From: Micromonospora ferruginea | Lineage (GTDB): Bacteria; Actinomycetota; Actinomycetes; Mycobacteriales; Micromonosporaceae | Length of the DNA stretch: 64,000 bases | Reading direction: 5' to 3' | Assembly (NCBI RefSeq): GCF_013694245.2 | Contig: NZ_CP059322.2 | Location: 3,727,001-3,791,000 of the forward strand | In this document: positions 56,688-64,000 of the stretch, in pieces | Position numbering within the stretch: position 1 is the stretch's first letter | Layout of the letters: each line of letters begins with the position of its first letter | Translations under genes and position numbers: made by a program | Notes under the pieces: model-generated | Seen by the model: the letters and a program-made list of their open reading frames with translations, nothing else | The model's database searches: none | Told to the model about the DNA's origin: nothing

Positions 56688-57869
56688 TCAGTCGCGCGGG
56701 TCGTGCGGGTCGAGGCCGAGCAGCGGGAAGACCGCCTTGCGGGTGGCCGCGACCGCCCGGTCCACCGCGTTCGGCTCGCCGCTGGGCTGCCACGGCTGGA
56801 AGGACGGGTCGACGTCGTCGGTCATCCGCAGTGGGACGTCGTGCCCGGGCCGCCGCCGCGCGGCCAGCTCCCGCCAGCCCGGCGGGGTGAGCGTGGCCGG
56901 GTCGACCGGTTCGCCGGTGGCCACCGCGAGCAGGTGCGTCCAGGCCCGGGGCACCACCTCGACGAGCGCGTACCCGCCGCCGCCGGTGGCCACCCAGCGG
57001 CCGTCGCACAGCTCGTCGGCGAGCGCCCGCAGCGCCCGGTAGGTGGCCCGCTGCCCGTCCACGGACAGGTGCAGGTCGGCCAGCGGATCGGCCCGGTGCC
57101 CGTCCGCCCCGCACTGGGTGACGAGCACCTGCGGCCGGAACGCGCGCAGCACCGACGGCACCACCGCGTGGAACGCCCGCTGCCAGCCAGCGTCACCGAC
57201 GCCCGGGGGCAGCGGCACGTTGACCGCGGTGCCCTCCGCGCCCGGCCCGCCGGTCTCGTCCGGGAACCCGGTGCCGGGGAAGAGCGCGAGCGGGGTCTCG
57301 TGCAGGCTGACCGTGAGCACCCGCGGATCCCGGTAGAAGATCTCCTGCACGCCGTCGCCGTGGTGCACGTCCACGTCCACGTACGCGATCCGCTCCGCGC
57401 CGAGGTCGAGCAGGCGGGCGATGGCCACCGCGGGGTCGTTGTAGACGCAGAAGCCGGCGGCCCGGGCCGGCATGGCGTGGTGCAGGCCGCCGGCCACGTT
57501 GACCGCCCGCCGGGCCTCGCCCCGCCAGACCGCCTCGGCGGCGGCCACGGTGGCACCGGCGATCAGCGCGCTGGACTCGTGCATCCCGTCGAAGACCGGG
57601 TTGTCCGAGGTGCCGAGGCCGAAGCCGGCGAAGAGCGGGTCCCGCGGCGCGGCGCGGACCGCGTCCAGGTAGGCCGGGTCGTGCACCCGGGTCAGCAGCG
57701 CGTCGCCGGCCGGTTCGGGCTTGACCAGGCGCACCCCGGGCCGGTCGAGCACGCCCAGCTCGCGGGCGAGCGCCATGGTCAGCTCGACCCGGACCGGGTC
57801 GAGGGGATGGTCCCCCATGTCGTAGGCGAGGAGGGCGGGATCCCACACCACCACCGTGTCGTCGGACAT
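56688..57869 (-). CDS. acuC: Acetoin-utilisation/histone deacetylase-like protein
   Basis: A 393-residue zinc-dependent deacetylase (class I HDAC fold). Motifs: GGLHHAMPARAAGFCVYND, VDVDVHHGDGVQ, the GTGFPDETGGPGAEG loop and ATGGGGYALVEVVPRAW. It removes acetyl from Lys, classically from AMP-forming acetyl-CoA synthetase. It is co-directional with the acetyltransferase gene, four bases apart, so both enzymes of a reversible acetylation switch are in one operon. Confidence 0.92.
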   Translation of the reverse strand: MSDDTVVVWDPALLAYDMGDHPLDPVRVELTMALARELGVLDRPGVRLVKPEPAGDALLTRVHDPAYLDAVRAAPRDPLFAGFGLGTSDNPVFDGMHESSALIAGATVAAAEAVWRGEARRAVNVAGGLHHAMPARAAGFCVYNDPAVAIARLLDLGAERIAYVDVDVHHGDGVQEIFYRDPRVLTVSLHETPLALFPGTGFPDETGGPGAEGTAVNVPLPPGVGDAGWQRAFHAVVPSVLRAFRPQVLVTQCGADGHRADPLADLHLSVDGQRATYRALRALADELCDGRWVATGGGGYALVEVVPRAWTHLLAVATGEPVDPATLTPPGWRELAARRRPGHDVPLRMTDDVDPSFQPWQPSGEPNAVDRAVAATRKAVFPLLGLDPHDPRD

Positions 57870-57916
57870 GCGGCCATCGTCGCACGCGGGCCGGGGCGCG
57901 CCCACCAGCCGCGCGC

Positions 57917-58774
57917 TCACCGTCCGGCGGCGTCGCCGGTCGCCACCGGGCGGTCCGGGTCGGCCACCCACTCGCTCCACGAGCCGACGTAGAGGGCGGC
58001 GTCCGGCCGACCGGCCAGGTGCAACGCCAGCACCGCCTGCGCGGCGGTCACCCCGGAGCCGCAGTACGCCCCGACCGGCGCGTCCGGGTCCACCCCGGCC
58101 TCGGCGAAACGCGCCCGCAGCGCCTCGGCGGCGGGGAACCGGCCCTGCGACACGTACGCCGGGGCGGGCAGGTTGACCGCGCCCGGGACGTGCCCGGCGA
58201 CCGGGTCGACCGGCTCCGTCTCGCCCCGGTAGCGGGGGGCGGCCCGCACGTCGAGCAGCACCCCGGAGTCGGCGGCGGCGAGCCGGGCCGCCCGGGCGGC
58301 GTCGAGCACCGGCAGCGCGCCGGGGGTGACCGTCACGTCGCCGGGCGCCGGCTCGGGCACCGTGGCGTCGACCGGCAACCCGGCTGCGGTCCAGGCCGGG
58401 AAGCCGCCGTGCAGCACCCGCACCGCCCGGTGCCCCGCCCAGCGCAGCGTCCACCAGGCCCGCGCGGCGGACATCCCGTCGCCGCCGTCGTACACCACCA
58501 CGGGGTGACCGGAGCGGACCCCGGCGGCCCGCAGCGCGGCCTGCAACGCGGCGGGGTCGGGCAGCGGGTGCCGCCCGGCGGCGCCGGGTGGCCCGCACAG
58601 CTCGGTGTCCAGGTCGACGAAGACGGCGCCGGGCAGGTGACCGGCGCTGTGGTCGTCGCGGCCGGGCGGGCCGGCGAGCCGCCAGCGGACGTCGAGCAGC
58701 ACGGGCGGGTCGGCGCGGTCGAGCTCGGCGGCGAGCCGCTCCGGCTCGACCAGCAGGTCTGCGGTTCCGGACAT
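57917..58774 (-). CDS. sseA: Sulfurtransferase (rhodanese/3-mercaptopyruvate type)
   Basis: A 285-residue two-domain rhodanese. The inactive N-terminal domain has LLDVRWRLAGPPGRDDHSAGHLPGAVFVDLD. The C-terminal domain has the active Cys in YCGSGVTAAQ and the substrate loop. The CGSGVT loop favours 3-mercaptopyruvate over thiosulfate by comparison with the family. It lies upstream of acuC by 47 bp and may be in the same operon. It is divergent from the DtxR gene. Confidence 0.9.
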   Translation of the reverse strand: MSGTADLLVEPERLAAELDRADPPVLLDVRWRLAGPPGRDDHSAGHLPGAVFVDLDTELCGPPGAAGRHPLPDPAALQAALRAAGVRSGHPVVVYDGGDGMSAARAWWTLRWAGHRAVRVLHGGFPAWTAAGLPVDATVPEPAPGDVTVTPGALPVLDAARAARLAAADSGVLLDVRAAPRYRGETEPVDPVAGHVPGAVNLPAPAYVSQGRFPAAEALRARFAEAGVDPDAPVGAYCGSGVTAAQAVLALHLAGRPDAALYVGSWSEWVADPDRPVATGDAAGR

Positions 58775-58844
58775 GCGGACCAGTCAACACCATCCGGGCA
58801 GCGACCTCCGGGTTCGCCTGCGACAGGCCGTCGGTCGTTACGGG

Positions 58845-58850
58845 TAGCAT
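58845..58850 (+). promoter_or_regulatory. -10 hexamer TAGCAT upstream of the DtxR gene
   Basis: TAGCAT lies 22 bp before the GTG at 58873. A GGGAGG ribosome site follows it, so unlike several neighbours this gene has a leader. Confidence 0.4.
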
Positions 58851-58872
58851 CGGACGCCGGGAGGCCGCTGAC

Positions 58873-59559
58873 GTGAAGCATGACCTGGTCGACACGACCG
58901 AGATGTACCTGCGCACCATCCTCGAGCTGGAGGAGGAAGGTGTGCCGCCGCTGCGCGCCCGCATCGCCGAGCGGCTGCGGCAGAGCGGTCCGACCGTCAG
59001 CCAGACCGTCGCCCGGATGGAGCGGGACGGCCTGCTCACCGTCGAGGGCGACCGGCACCTGACCCTCACCGCGCTGGGCCGCAACACCGCCGTGTCGGTG
59101 ATGCGCAAGCACCGGCTGGCCGAGCTGCTGCTGGTCAACGTGATCGGGATGCCCTACGAGGAGGCCCACGAGGAGGCCTGCCGCTGGGAGCACGTGATGA
59201 GCGACGCGGTCGAGAAGCGGGTCTACGACCTGCTCAACCGCCCGTCCCGGTCCCCCTACGGCAACCCGATCCCGGGCCTGGAGGAGCTGGGCGACCCGGG
59301 CCAGCCGGCGGCCGAGACCGGCGAGGGCGAGCGCAACCTGGCCTTCCCCGGCCTGTCCGGCCCGGTGGTGGTGCGGCGGATCTGCGAGAGCGTGCAGACC
59401 GACGCGGACGTGCTCCGCCAGTTGCACGCGGCCGGCGTCGACCCGGGCGCGACCGTCACCGTGGCGCAGGAGCGCGACGGCGTCTCCATCGACCGCTCCG
59501 GCGACCGGGTGCGGCTGCCCCGCGAGGTGGCCTCCCGGGTCTTCGTCGCGGCCCGCTGA
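58873..59559 (+). CDS. ideR: DtxR/IdeR-type metal-dependent repressor
   Basis: A 228-residue iron-dependent regulator. The N-terminal winged helix (RLRQSGPTVSQTVARMERDGLL) is followed by the metal-binding/dimer domain with EEACRWEHVMSD (Cys, Glu, His ligands, plus Met11 in DTTEMYLRTI) and a C-terminal SH3-like domain. In synteny with mycobacterial IdeR next to sigB. It would repress iron-uptake genes with Fe2+. GGGAGG precedes the GTG. No iron box is evident in the window. Confidence 0.92.
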   Translation: MKHDLVDTTEMYLRTILELEEEGVPPLRARIAERLRQSGPTVSQTVARMERDGLLTVEGDRHLTLTALGRNTAVSVMRKHRLAELLLVNVIGMPYEEAHEEACRWEHVMSDAVEKRVYDLLNRPSRSPYGNPIPGLEELGDPGQPAAETGEGERNLAFPGLSGPVVVRRICESVQTDADVLRQLHAAGVDPGATVTVAQERDGVSIDRSGDRVRLPREVASRVFVAAR

Positions 59560-59574
59560 CCCGCGGGCCGGGGC

Positions 59575-60123
59575 TCAGAGCTGCCGGGTGTCGATCACCT
59601 TGGCCAGGGCGACCAGCTTGGCGGTCGCCTTCTCCGCCTCCGCCGCGGCGGTGCCGCGCGGGGTGGCCCAGCGGAGGCTGGCCAGCCGATCCTCACCGGC
59701 CAGCCAGCCGACCTCGGCGACCGGGCCGGCCTTCGCGGTCTTCGCCACCGTGCGCCGGTAGGCGACCTTCCCCAACTTGGTGACCTTCGCCGCGCCACGC
59801 GGCTGCACGTCGGCGGTGAACGTGGCCGCGTCGATCGACGTGTCGGTCACCGAGAGCGTCAGCTCCGGCAGCGCCGTCGCCTGGGCCCGCACCACGCAGG
59901 TGTGCGTGTCGCCCCGGTCGGTGGCGGCGGCCACGTCGAACTCGCCGCCGGTGTGCGCGGCGATCACCGCGAAGTCGAGCAGCCGGCAGGCGCCACCGGA
60001 GGAGGCCGCGGCGACCTCGACCGCCGGCGGCGCGGCGGCCGGCACCTCGACCTTCGAGGCGTCCTCGGCGCAGCCGGTGGCGAGCAGGACGGCCGAGACG
60101 GCCAGCCAGGTACGGGCGCGCAC
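59575..60123 (-). CDS. DUF3558-like lipoprotein 1
   Basis: A 182-residue lipoprotein: signal peptide with lipobox LLATGC (C18), a linker and a domain with one Cys pair (ACRLLDF and HTCVV). GGAGG lies seven to eight bases before the GTG. The pattern of an early Cys-x-LL and a later Cys is shared with the lipoprotein at 61896. Function unknown. Confidence 0.75.
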   Translation of the reverse strand: MRARTWLAVSAVLLATGCAEDASKVEVPAAAPPAVEVAAASSGGACRLLDFAVIAAHTGGEFDVAAATDRGDTHTCVVRAQATALPELTLSVTDTSIDAATFTADVQPRGAAKVTKLGKVAYRRTVAKTAKAGPVAEVGWLAGEDRLASLRWATPRGTAAAEAEKATAKLVALAKVIDTRQL

Positions 60124-60213
60124 GGGGAGACCTCCGCGATCGGCGGCGGGCGGGCGGCCCGCCGGAGTTCCGTCGGACACCGTACGGCCCCGCCCGGCCG
60201 GGACGGAAGGCCC

Positions 60214-60447
60214 CTAATCGGCCACGTACGGACAGTGCCGGCAGCCTCGCCCGCAGCAGGTGCCGCGCCGGGCCAGGAACCCGGCGCTGAGCACGAACAG
60301 CCCGGTGTCCGGGTCGAGGTAGCCGGCCTCCCCGGCGGCCAGCGCGGCGGCGTGGGCGGCCAGGATCCGCTCCCGCGACGGGTGCGCCGGCGGCAGCCGC
60401 GACGGGTGCGGCTCGGTCAGCGGCCGGTCCGCCAGCTCGTCACTCAC
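60214..60447 (-). CDS. DUF5522-like small Cys-rich protein
   Basis: A 77-residue protein whose C-terminus CCGRGCRHCPYVAD has four Cys and one His, likely a zinc or Fe-S site. It contains YLDPDTGLFVLSAGFLARRG. Family assignment by eye. A 54-bp element lies nine bases upstream of the GTG start. Function unknown. Confidence 0.8.
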   Translation of the reverse strand: MSDELADRPLTEPHPSRLPPAHPSRERILAAHAAALAAGEAGYLDPDTGLFVLSAGFLARRGTCCGRGCRHCPYVAD

Positions 60448-60456
60448 CGCTGGAGT

Positions 60457-60510
60457 GTAAGGAGGGGCCCCCGCTTAACGTTTTCCGCATAGGCGGGGCC
60501 CCCGCCTAAC
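60457..60510 (-). repeat. 54-bp gene-end element, copy F
   Basis: Reverse-oriented and the most diverged copy: core CTATGCGGAAAAC when reversed. It sits between two leftward genes, five bases past the stop of the asparaginase gene (60516-60518) and nine bases before the DUF5522-like start. Confidence 0.88.
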
Positions 60511-60515
60511 ACCCC

Positions 60516-61493
60516 TCAGCCGTGGCGCGCGAACGCCTCGGTGATCGCCGTCCGGTCCGCGCCGGCGGCGAGCAGCAGGCGCAGCAGCACCTTCGCCCGG
60601 TACGGGCCGAGCAACCCGCCGTCGACCAGCCCGCGCTGCCGCAGGTCCCGCTCCGAGCCGACCGCGCCGTACGTGTCCCGCAGCACCGACCCGGCCCCGG
60701 TGCGCGAGGTCAGCACCACCGGAATCCGCCCGGCCAACTCGCCCAGCGCCGGGGCGAACGCGGGCGGCACGTGCCCCACCCCGAACCCGGCCACCACCAG
60801 CCCGTCGAGGCCGGCGGCGAGCGCGTCGAGCAGCGTCACGTCGTCATCGAGCGTGACCGTGTGCAGCGCCACCCGGGTGGTGACCAGCCGGTCCCGGTCC
60901 ACCGCCGGCGCCGGCGCGTGCCGGGGCGGCCGGGTCAGCACCCGTACCCGCCCCTCGATCACGTGCCCGAGCGGCCCGGCGTCGGGCGAGGCGAACGTCG
61001 CCGTACTCGTGCTGTGCGTCTTGCGGACGAACCGCGCGGCGTGGATCTCGTCGTTGAGCACGGCGAGCACACCGAGGTCCCGCGCGGCCGGCGCGGCCGC
61101 CACCCGGACCGCCGCGAGCAGGTTCGCCGGCCCGTCCGGGCCGGCCAGCGTCGGGTTGCGCATCGCGCCGGTGAAGACCAGCGGCGCCGCGCGCGACCAG
61201 ACCAGGTCGGCCAGCCACGCGGTCTCCTCCAGCGTGTCGGTGCCCTGGGTGACCACCACGCCGGTCGCCCCGCCGTCGACCGCCGCGGCCGCCGCGTCCA
61301 CCAGGTCGAGGATCTGCGGGTACGCGAGCGCGGCGCTGGGCACCGCCTCGACGTCGCGCACGTCGAGCGAGACGTCGGCCAGCCCGGGTACGGCGGCGGT
61401 GAGGTCGGCGCCGGTGAGCCGGGTGACCACTCCCCCGACGCCCGCGCCGGCCATCGCGATGGTCCCGCCGAGGGTGAACAGGGCGACGCTCAT
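60516..61493 (-). CDS. L-asparaginase (type II-like)
   Basis: A 325-residue amidohydrolase. The catalytic Thr motifs are TLGGTIAMAG (near the N-terminus) and VVTQGTDTLEETAWL; TGAMRNP follows. A short C-terminal lobe is present. No signal peptide is visible, so it is probably cytosolic. The ATG overlaps the stop of the methyltransferase remnant (ATGA at 61490-61493). Confidence 0.9.
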   Translation of the reverse strand: MSVALFTLGGTIAMAGAGVGGVVTRLTGADLTAAVPGLADVSLDVRDVEAVPSAALAYPQILDLVDAAAAAVDGGATGVVVTQGTDTLEETAWLADLVWSRAAPLVFTGAMRNPTLAGPDGPANLLAAVRVAAAPAARDLGVLAVLNDEIHAARFVRKTHSTSTATFASPDAGPLGHVIEGRVRVLTRPPRHAPAPAVDRDRLVTTRVALHTVTLDDDVTLLDALAAGLDGLVVAGFGVGHVPPAFAPALGELAGRIPVVLTSRTGAGSVLRDTYGAVGSERDLRQRGLVDGGLLGPYRAKVLLRLLLAAGADRTAITEAFARHG

Positions 61494-61705
61494 CGGGCCG
61501 CCCGCTCGGCGAGCAGGAACGCCTGCGGCTGGCGCTCGGCGCCGACCTCCAGCGCCGGCCGGCCCGGCCCGACGGTCTCGGCGAAAGCGCTCAGCACCGC
61601 CCGGTCCAGCGGCGGCTCCACCACGTCCGGCAGCACCCGCGCGTAGTCCTCGGCGACGGTGTCGTAGGCCGTGCGGGTCTCACTCAGCCACCCCGTTCCG
61701 GTCAC
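61490..61705 (-). pseudogene. Methyltransferase remnant with an internal deletion
   Basis: A 71-residue frame beginning MTGTGWLSETRTAYDTVAEDYARVL, the N-terminus of a class I SAM-dependent methyltransferase. It reaches the first SAM motif (ALEVG) and then jumps to a short tail, AERQPQAFLLAERAAR, like the last strand of that family. The middle 130 or so residues are missing, consistent with an internal in-frame deletion. No stop or frameshift is seen, so a short peptide may still be made. It is coupled to the asparaginase. Confidence 0.65.
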
Positions 61706-61732
61706 GCCCACGACCCTACCCACCCGCTCCGC

Positions 61733-61808
61733 CCTCCTCGTCGATCATGAAGTTGACCGGTGCGCGGCCCGGCGTGTCGCGCCGCCAACTTCATGATCGA
61801 CGAGGAGG
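61733..61808. repeat. 76-bp inverted-repeat element, family 2 copy 2
   Basis: Perfect 23-bp arms (61733-61755 and 61786-61808), containing TCGATCATGAAGTTG, around a 30-base loop. It is related to the 75-bp element at 22789 (CGATCATGGAGTTG). It lies between the divergent methyltransferase remnant and lipoprotein. Confidence 0.85.
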
Positions 61809-61895
61809 CGTGCGGGATGTGGACGGGGGGCGACCGCGAAATCTGCCGGTAGCAGGGCGCTGCTACGGTCCCCGGCGACCGTCCAAGGAGGACAG

Positions 61896-62429
61896 ATGAC
61901 GAGATCGGCCGCAATGCTCGTGGTCACCGGTGCGCTCCTGGCCACCGCCGGCTGTGCCGCCGACGCGACAGCCCAGCCGGACGAGCTTCGCGACCCCTGT
62001 GCGCTGCTCCCGGCCGACCTGCTGACCCGGCTCGCGCCCGGCGCGCAGCCCAGCGCCTCGGCCAACCTCGGCGACCGCAGCGGCACCCGGGAGTGCGCGG
62101 TCGACCTGACCAGCGGCACCTCGATGCGTGGGGACCTGGCCGTCACCGTGGCCGTCGACGCCGACGGCATGTACGACCAGACATGGCGGCGGGACCGGTG
62201 CTCCCGGATCGCCACCGACCTCACCGGCGAGGGACCGGGTGACAGCTCCTGCGTGGCGGTGACGCCGTGGGACGGCGGTGAGACCAGGTTCGACGGCTAT
62301 GCCTGGCGGGGCGAGCACTACGAAGTGCGCGTCGCGTACCAGGTGGTCAAGCCGGAGAAGCTGCCGGCCGGCGCGGAGGCCGAACTGCGTAAGGTGCTCG
62401 CCTCGGCGGTCGACTCGCTGCCCGAGTAG
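61896..62429 (+). CDS. DUF3558-like lipoprotein 2
   Basis: A 177-residue lipoprotein: signal with lipobox LLATAGC (C20). The mature part has DPCALLPADLL and RECAVDL (first Cys pair), RDRCSRIA and SSCVAV (second pair). This layout is typical of DUF3558/Lpp-like proteins of actinobacteria. AAGGAGG lies seven bases before the ATG. Function unknown. Confidence 0.82.
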   Translation: MTRSAAMLVVTGALLATAGCAADATAQPDELRDPCALLPADLLTRLAPGAQPSASANLGDRSGTRECAVDLTSGTSMRGDLAVTVAVDADGMYDQTWRRDRCSRIATDLTGEGPGDSSCVAVTPWDGGETRFDGYAWRGEHYEVRVAYQVVKPEKLPAGAEAELRKVLASAVDSLPE

Positions 62430-62433
62430 ACCG

Positions 62434-63369
62434 TCAGCCGAACCAGGTGACCGCCTGCCCGTGGCCCCGGGTCCAGGCCAGCGGCTTGCCGTCGAGCGCG
62501 AGCACGTTGTGGAACCCGCCGTCCGGCGGCTCGGGCGTCGCCGCGTGCGGCAGCACGGCCGGGTCCTCGTTGGCGAGCCAGTGGCCGGGCAGCGTGCGTA
62601 CCAACGCGGTGAAGGCCGCCCGGCGCGCGGACGGCACCTGGTAGAGCACCGAGCTGTGGAACACCACGAGCGTCGCGCCGGCCGGCGCGCGCGCCGCGAG
62701 CGCCGGCAGGTCGTCGACCAGATCGCCGCGGACCAGCAGCGGCGGGTCGGCCGCCGCGACCGCCGCCGCAGCCCGCAACCGGTCCCGGCGGTGCCGGTGC
62801 TCCGGCCAGACGAGCGCGTCCAGCCAGGCCAGGTCCGCCGGGTCGGTGACGTCGAGCGGGTTCACGTCCAGCCCGGCCCGCCACACCACCTCCGGCCGCC
62901 GGTCCGGCGGGGTGGTGCCGGCGAGCGCGCAGTCGAGCACCGGTTCGCCGTCGCCGACCCGCCGGTCGCCGTAGCGGTAGGCGTACCGGTCGGGGTAGAG
63001 GCACAGGCCGGCGGACGCGCCGACCTCCAGCAACGCCAGCGGCTGCGGCAGCGCGGCGAGCACCGGCAGCAGCACCGCGCAGCGCCCGGCCTCGTTCGTC
63101 TGCGTCGCCCGGACCCGCATCTGCGCCGCGACGTCCGGCCAGTGCGCCAGCACGTGCTCGCGGAACGCCGCCGGGTCGTCCACCGGGCCGCCGCCCAGCC
63201 GGACCACGCCGAAGAGCAGGTTCGGCTGGCGCTTGGCCTCGGGGAGGGTGTCGAGCGACGCGAGCAGGTCCGGGTCGCGCGCCACGGCCTCTGCCAACCG
63301 GTGGTACGTCGGGGAGACGTCGCGCGCCTCGCGGTCGGCGAACGCCTGATAGATGTCGGCCGTGGTCAT
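62434..63369 (-). CDS. DUF2332 family protein
   Basis: A 311-residue cytosolic protein. YQAFADREARDVSPTYHRLAEAVA opens it, and ALLEVGASAGLCLYPDRYAY and VVFHSSVLYQV are the family landmarks. The LEVGASAGL segment resembles a SAM-binding motif I, so a methyltransferase-like fold is plausible. Function unknown. It is convergent with the lipoprotein, four bases apart. Confidence 0.85.
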   Translation of the reverse strand: MTTADIYQAFADREARDVSPTYHRLAEAVARDPDLLASLDTLPEAKRQPNLLFGVVRLGGGPVDDPAAFREHVLAHWPDVAAQMRVRATQTNEAGRCAVLLPVLAALPQPLALLEVGASAGLCLYPDRYAYRYGDRRVGDGEPVLDCALAGTTPPDRRPEVVWRAGLDVNPLDVTDPADLAWLDALVWPEHRHRRDRLRAAAAVAAADPPLLVRGDLVDDLPALAARAPAGATLVVFHSSVLYQVPSARRAAFTALVRTLPGHWLANEDPAVLPHAATPEPPDGGFHNVLALDGKPLAWTRGHGQAVTWFG

Positions 63370-63433
63370 CGCCTGAGCATCCCAGCTTCCGGCGCGCCCC
63401 GGTCTGTGACCGTGCCCACCCCTGCCGGGTACG

Positions 63434-63470
63434 CCGCGAGCGCGGCAGGGAGACCCTGCCGCGCTCGCGG
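63434..63470 (-). terminator. Terminator after nrdJ
   Basis: A perfect 17-bp stem (63434-63450 and 63454-63470) with an AGA loop lies 18 bp past the nrdJ stop. Confidence 0.85.
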
Positions 63471-63488
63471 GACGTGCGGTGGAACGTG

Positions 63489-64000
63489 TCAGCTGCAACC
63501 GCTGGTGGAGCCGCAGCCCTCGCAGACGTAGCAGCTACCGGCGGGCCGCATCTTGGTGCCGCAGGTGAAGCAGAGCGGCGCGTCGGCGGCCTTGCCGATC
63601 ACGGCCTCCAGCAGTTCGGTGCTGGAGCCCACCGACGGCGCCGGCTTGACCGCCGCGGCGTCGGCCAGTTCCTGCGCCGGCTGGGCGATCGGGCCGGTCT
63701 TCGGCTCGGGCGCCTCGACCGGGGCGGAGGCGGCCATCGCGGTGAGGTCCGCACCGCTCGCCTCCGCCTCCGCCTCGGCCCGGAGCTGGGCGGCCCGCTC
63801 CTTGGCGGTGAAGATGCCCAGCTCCGCGCGGCGCTCGTACGGCAGGAAGTCCAGCGCCAGGCGACGGAAGATGTAGTCCATCACCGAGGCGGCCATCCGC
63901 ACGTCCGGGTCGTCGGTCATGCCGGCCGGCTCGAAGCGCATGTTGGTGAACTTGCTGACGTACGTCTCCAGCGGGACGCCGTACTGGAGACCGATGGAGA
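63489..64000 (-). CDS. nrdJ: Vitamin B12-dependent ribonucleotide reductase, C-terminal part
   Basis: The last 170 residues of adenosylcobalamin-dependent ribonucleotide reductase (class II), which makes dNTPs with or without oxygen. The frame continues beyond the window (SIGLQYGVPLETYVSKFTNMRFEPAGM is in-frame across 63930-64000). It ends with a linker rich in Ala/Glu/Pro and the Cys-rich tail CFTCGTKMRPAGSCYVCEGCGSTSGC, which re-reduces the active site via thioredoxin. A terminator follows. Confidence 0.92.
   Translation of the reverse strand, partial: SIGLQYGVPLETYVSKFTNMRFEPAGMTDDPDVRMAASVMDYIFRRLALDFLPYERRAELGIFTAKERAAQLRAEAEAEASGADLTAMAASAPVEAPEPKTGPIAQPAQELADAAAVKPAPSVGSSTELLEAVIGKAADAPLCFTCGTKMRPAGSCYVCEGCGSTSGCS

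Noticed and set aside
60457..60510. Iron box or DtxR operator near copy F
   Set aside because: The TTAACG-like match is part of the 54-bp element and lacks the 19-bp iron-box symmetry.

Overview
The window is about 73% GC chromosomal DNA from an actinomycete, most likely a Micromonospora or close relative. The evidence is GTG starts, GTGA/ATGA gene overlaps, an HrdB-type sigma factor with an Ala/Lys-rich N-terminus, actinobacterial DUF families (DUF3039, 3093, 3099, 3159, 3710, 4193) and short GC-rich intergenic elements. From memory, the gene order follows the mycobacterial RNase D, dxs, TRAM methyltransferase, APC permease, two TrkA proteins, dut, suhB, sigA, sigB, ideR block. I see no tRNA, rRNA, CRISPR array, transposase or prophage.

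Layout. 1-714: 3'-truncated gene for a repetitive Pro/Gly/Ser-rich protein. 947-5632: RNase D and a fadA-fadB beta-oxidation operon. 5816-7038: membrane-anchored protein and a VOC protein. 7247-23724: accessory region with a secreted beta-propeller/malectin protein, a two-component system, a C39-type peptidase, two paralogous membrane-anchored beta-propellers, three paralogous large membrane proteins, a lipoprotein, a 21-bp tandem array and a GNAT enzyme. 23855-43352: conserved core with dxs, anmK, an RNA methyltransferase, an APC permease, a TrkA pair, dut, suhB, hrdB, a helicase and small zinc-ribbon-like proteins. 43440-48146: psuG-psuK, a BrnT/BrnA-like pair, LtrA and a HhH-GPD repair protein. 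48259-59559: subtilase, methyltransferase, dtd, Spo0M-like protein, sigB-like sigma factor, a deacetylase/acetyltransferase pair, sulfurtransferase and an IdeR/DtxR regulator. 59575-64000: two lipoproteins, asparaginase, a methyltransferase remnant, a DUF2332 protein and the C-terminus of B12-dependent ribonucleotide reductase.

Most striking: six copies of an intergenic element, each exactly 54 bp, plus one half copy. Each full copy has two GGGGCCCC hairpin cores around an asymmetric centre. Every full copy lies at, or within 5 bp of, a stop codon. In four cases the element itself supplies the TAA, and one copy also carries the TTG that is the best start for anmK. A second hairpin family (75-76 bp) occurs twice and supplies another stop codon. 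Other leads: a 204-bp tract with one mismatch shared by the two sigma-factor genes, an operator-like dyad over the fad promoter, an acuC-patA acetylation pair, a methyltransferase remnant with an apparent internal deletion, and several apparently leaderless genes.
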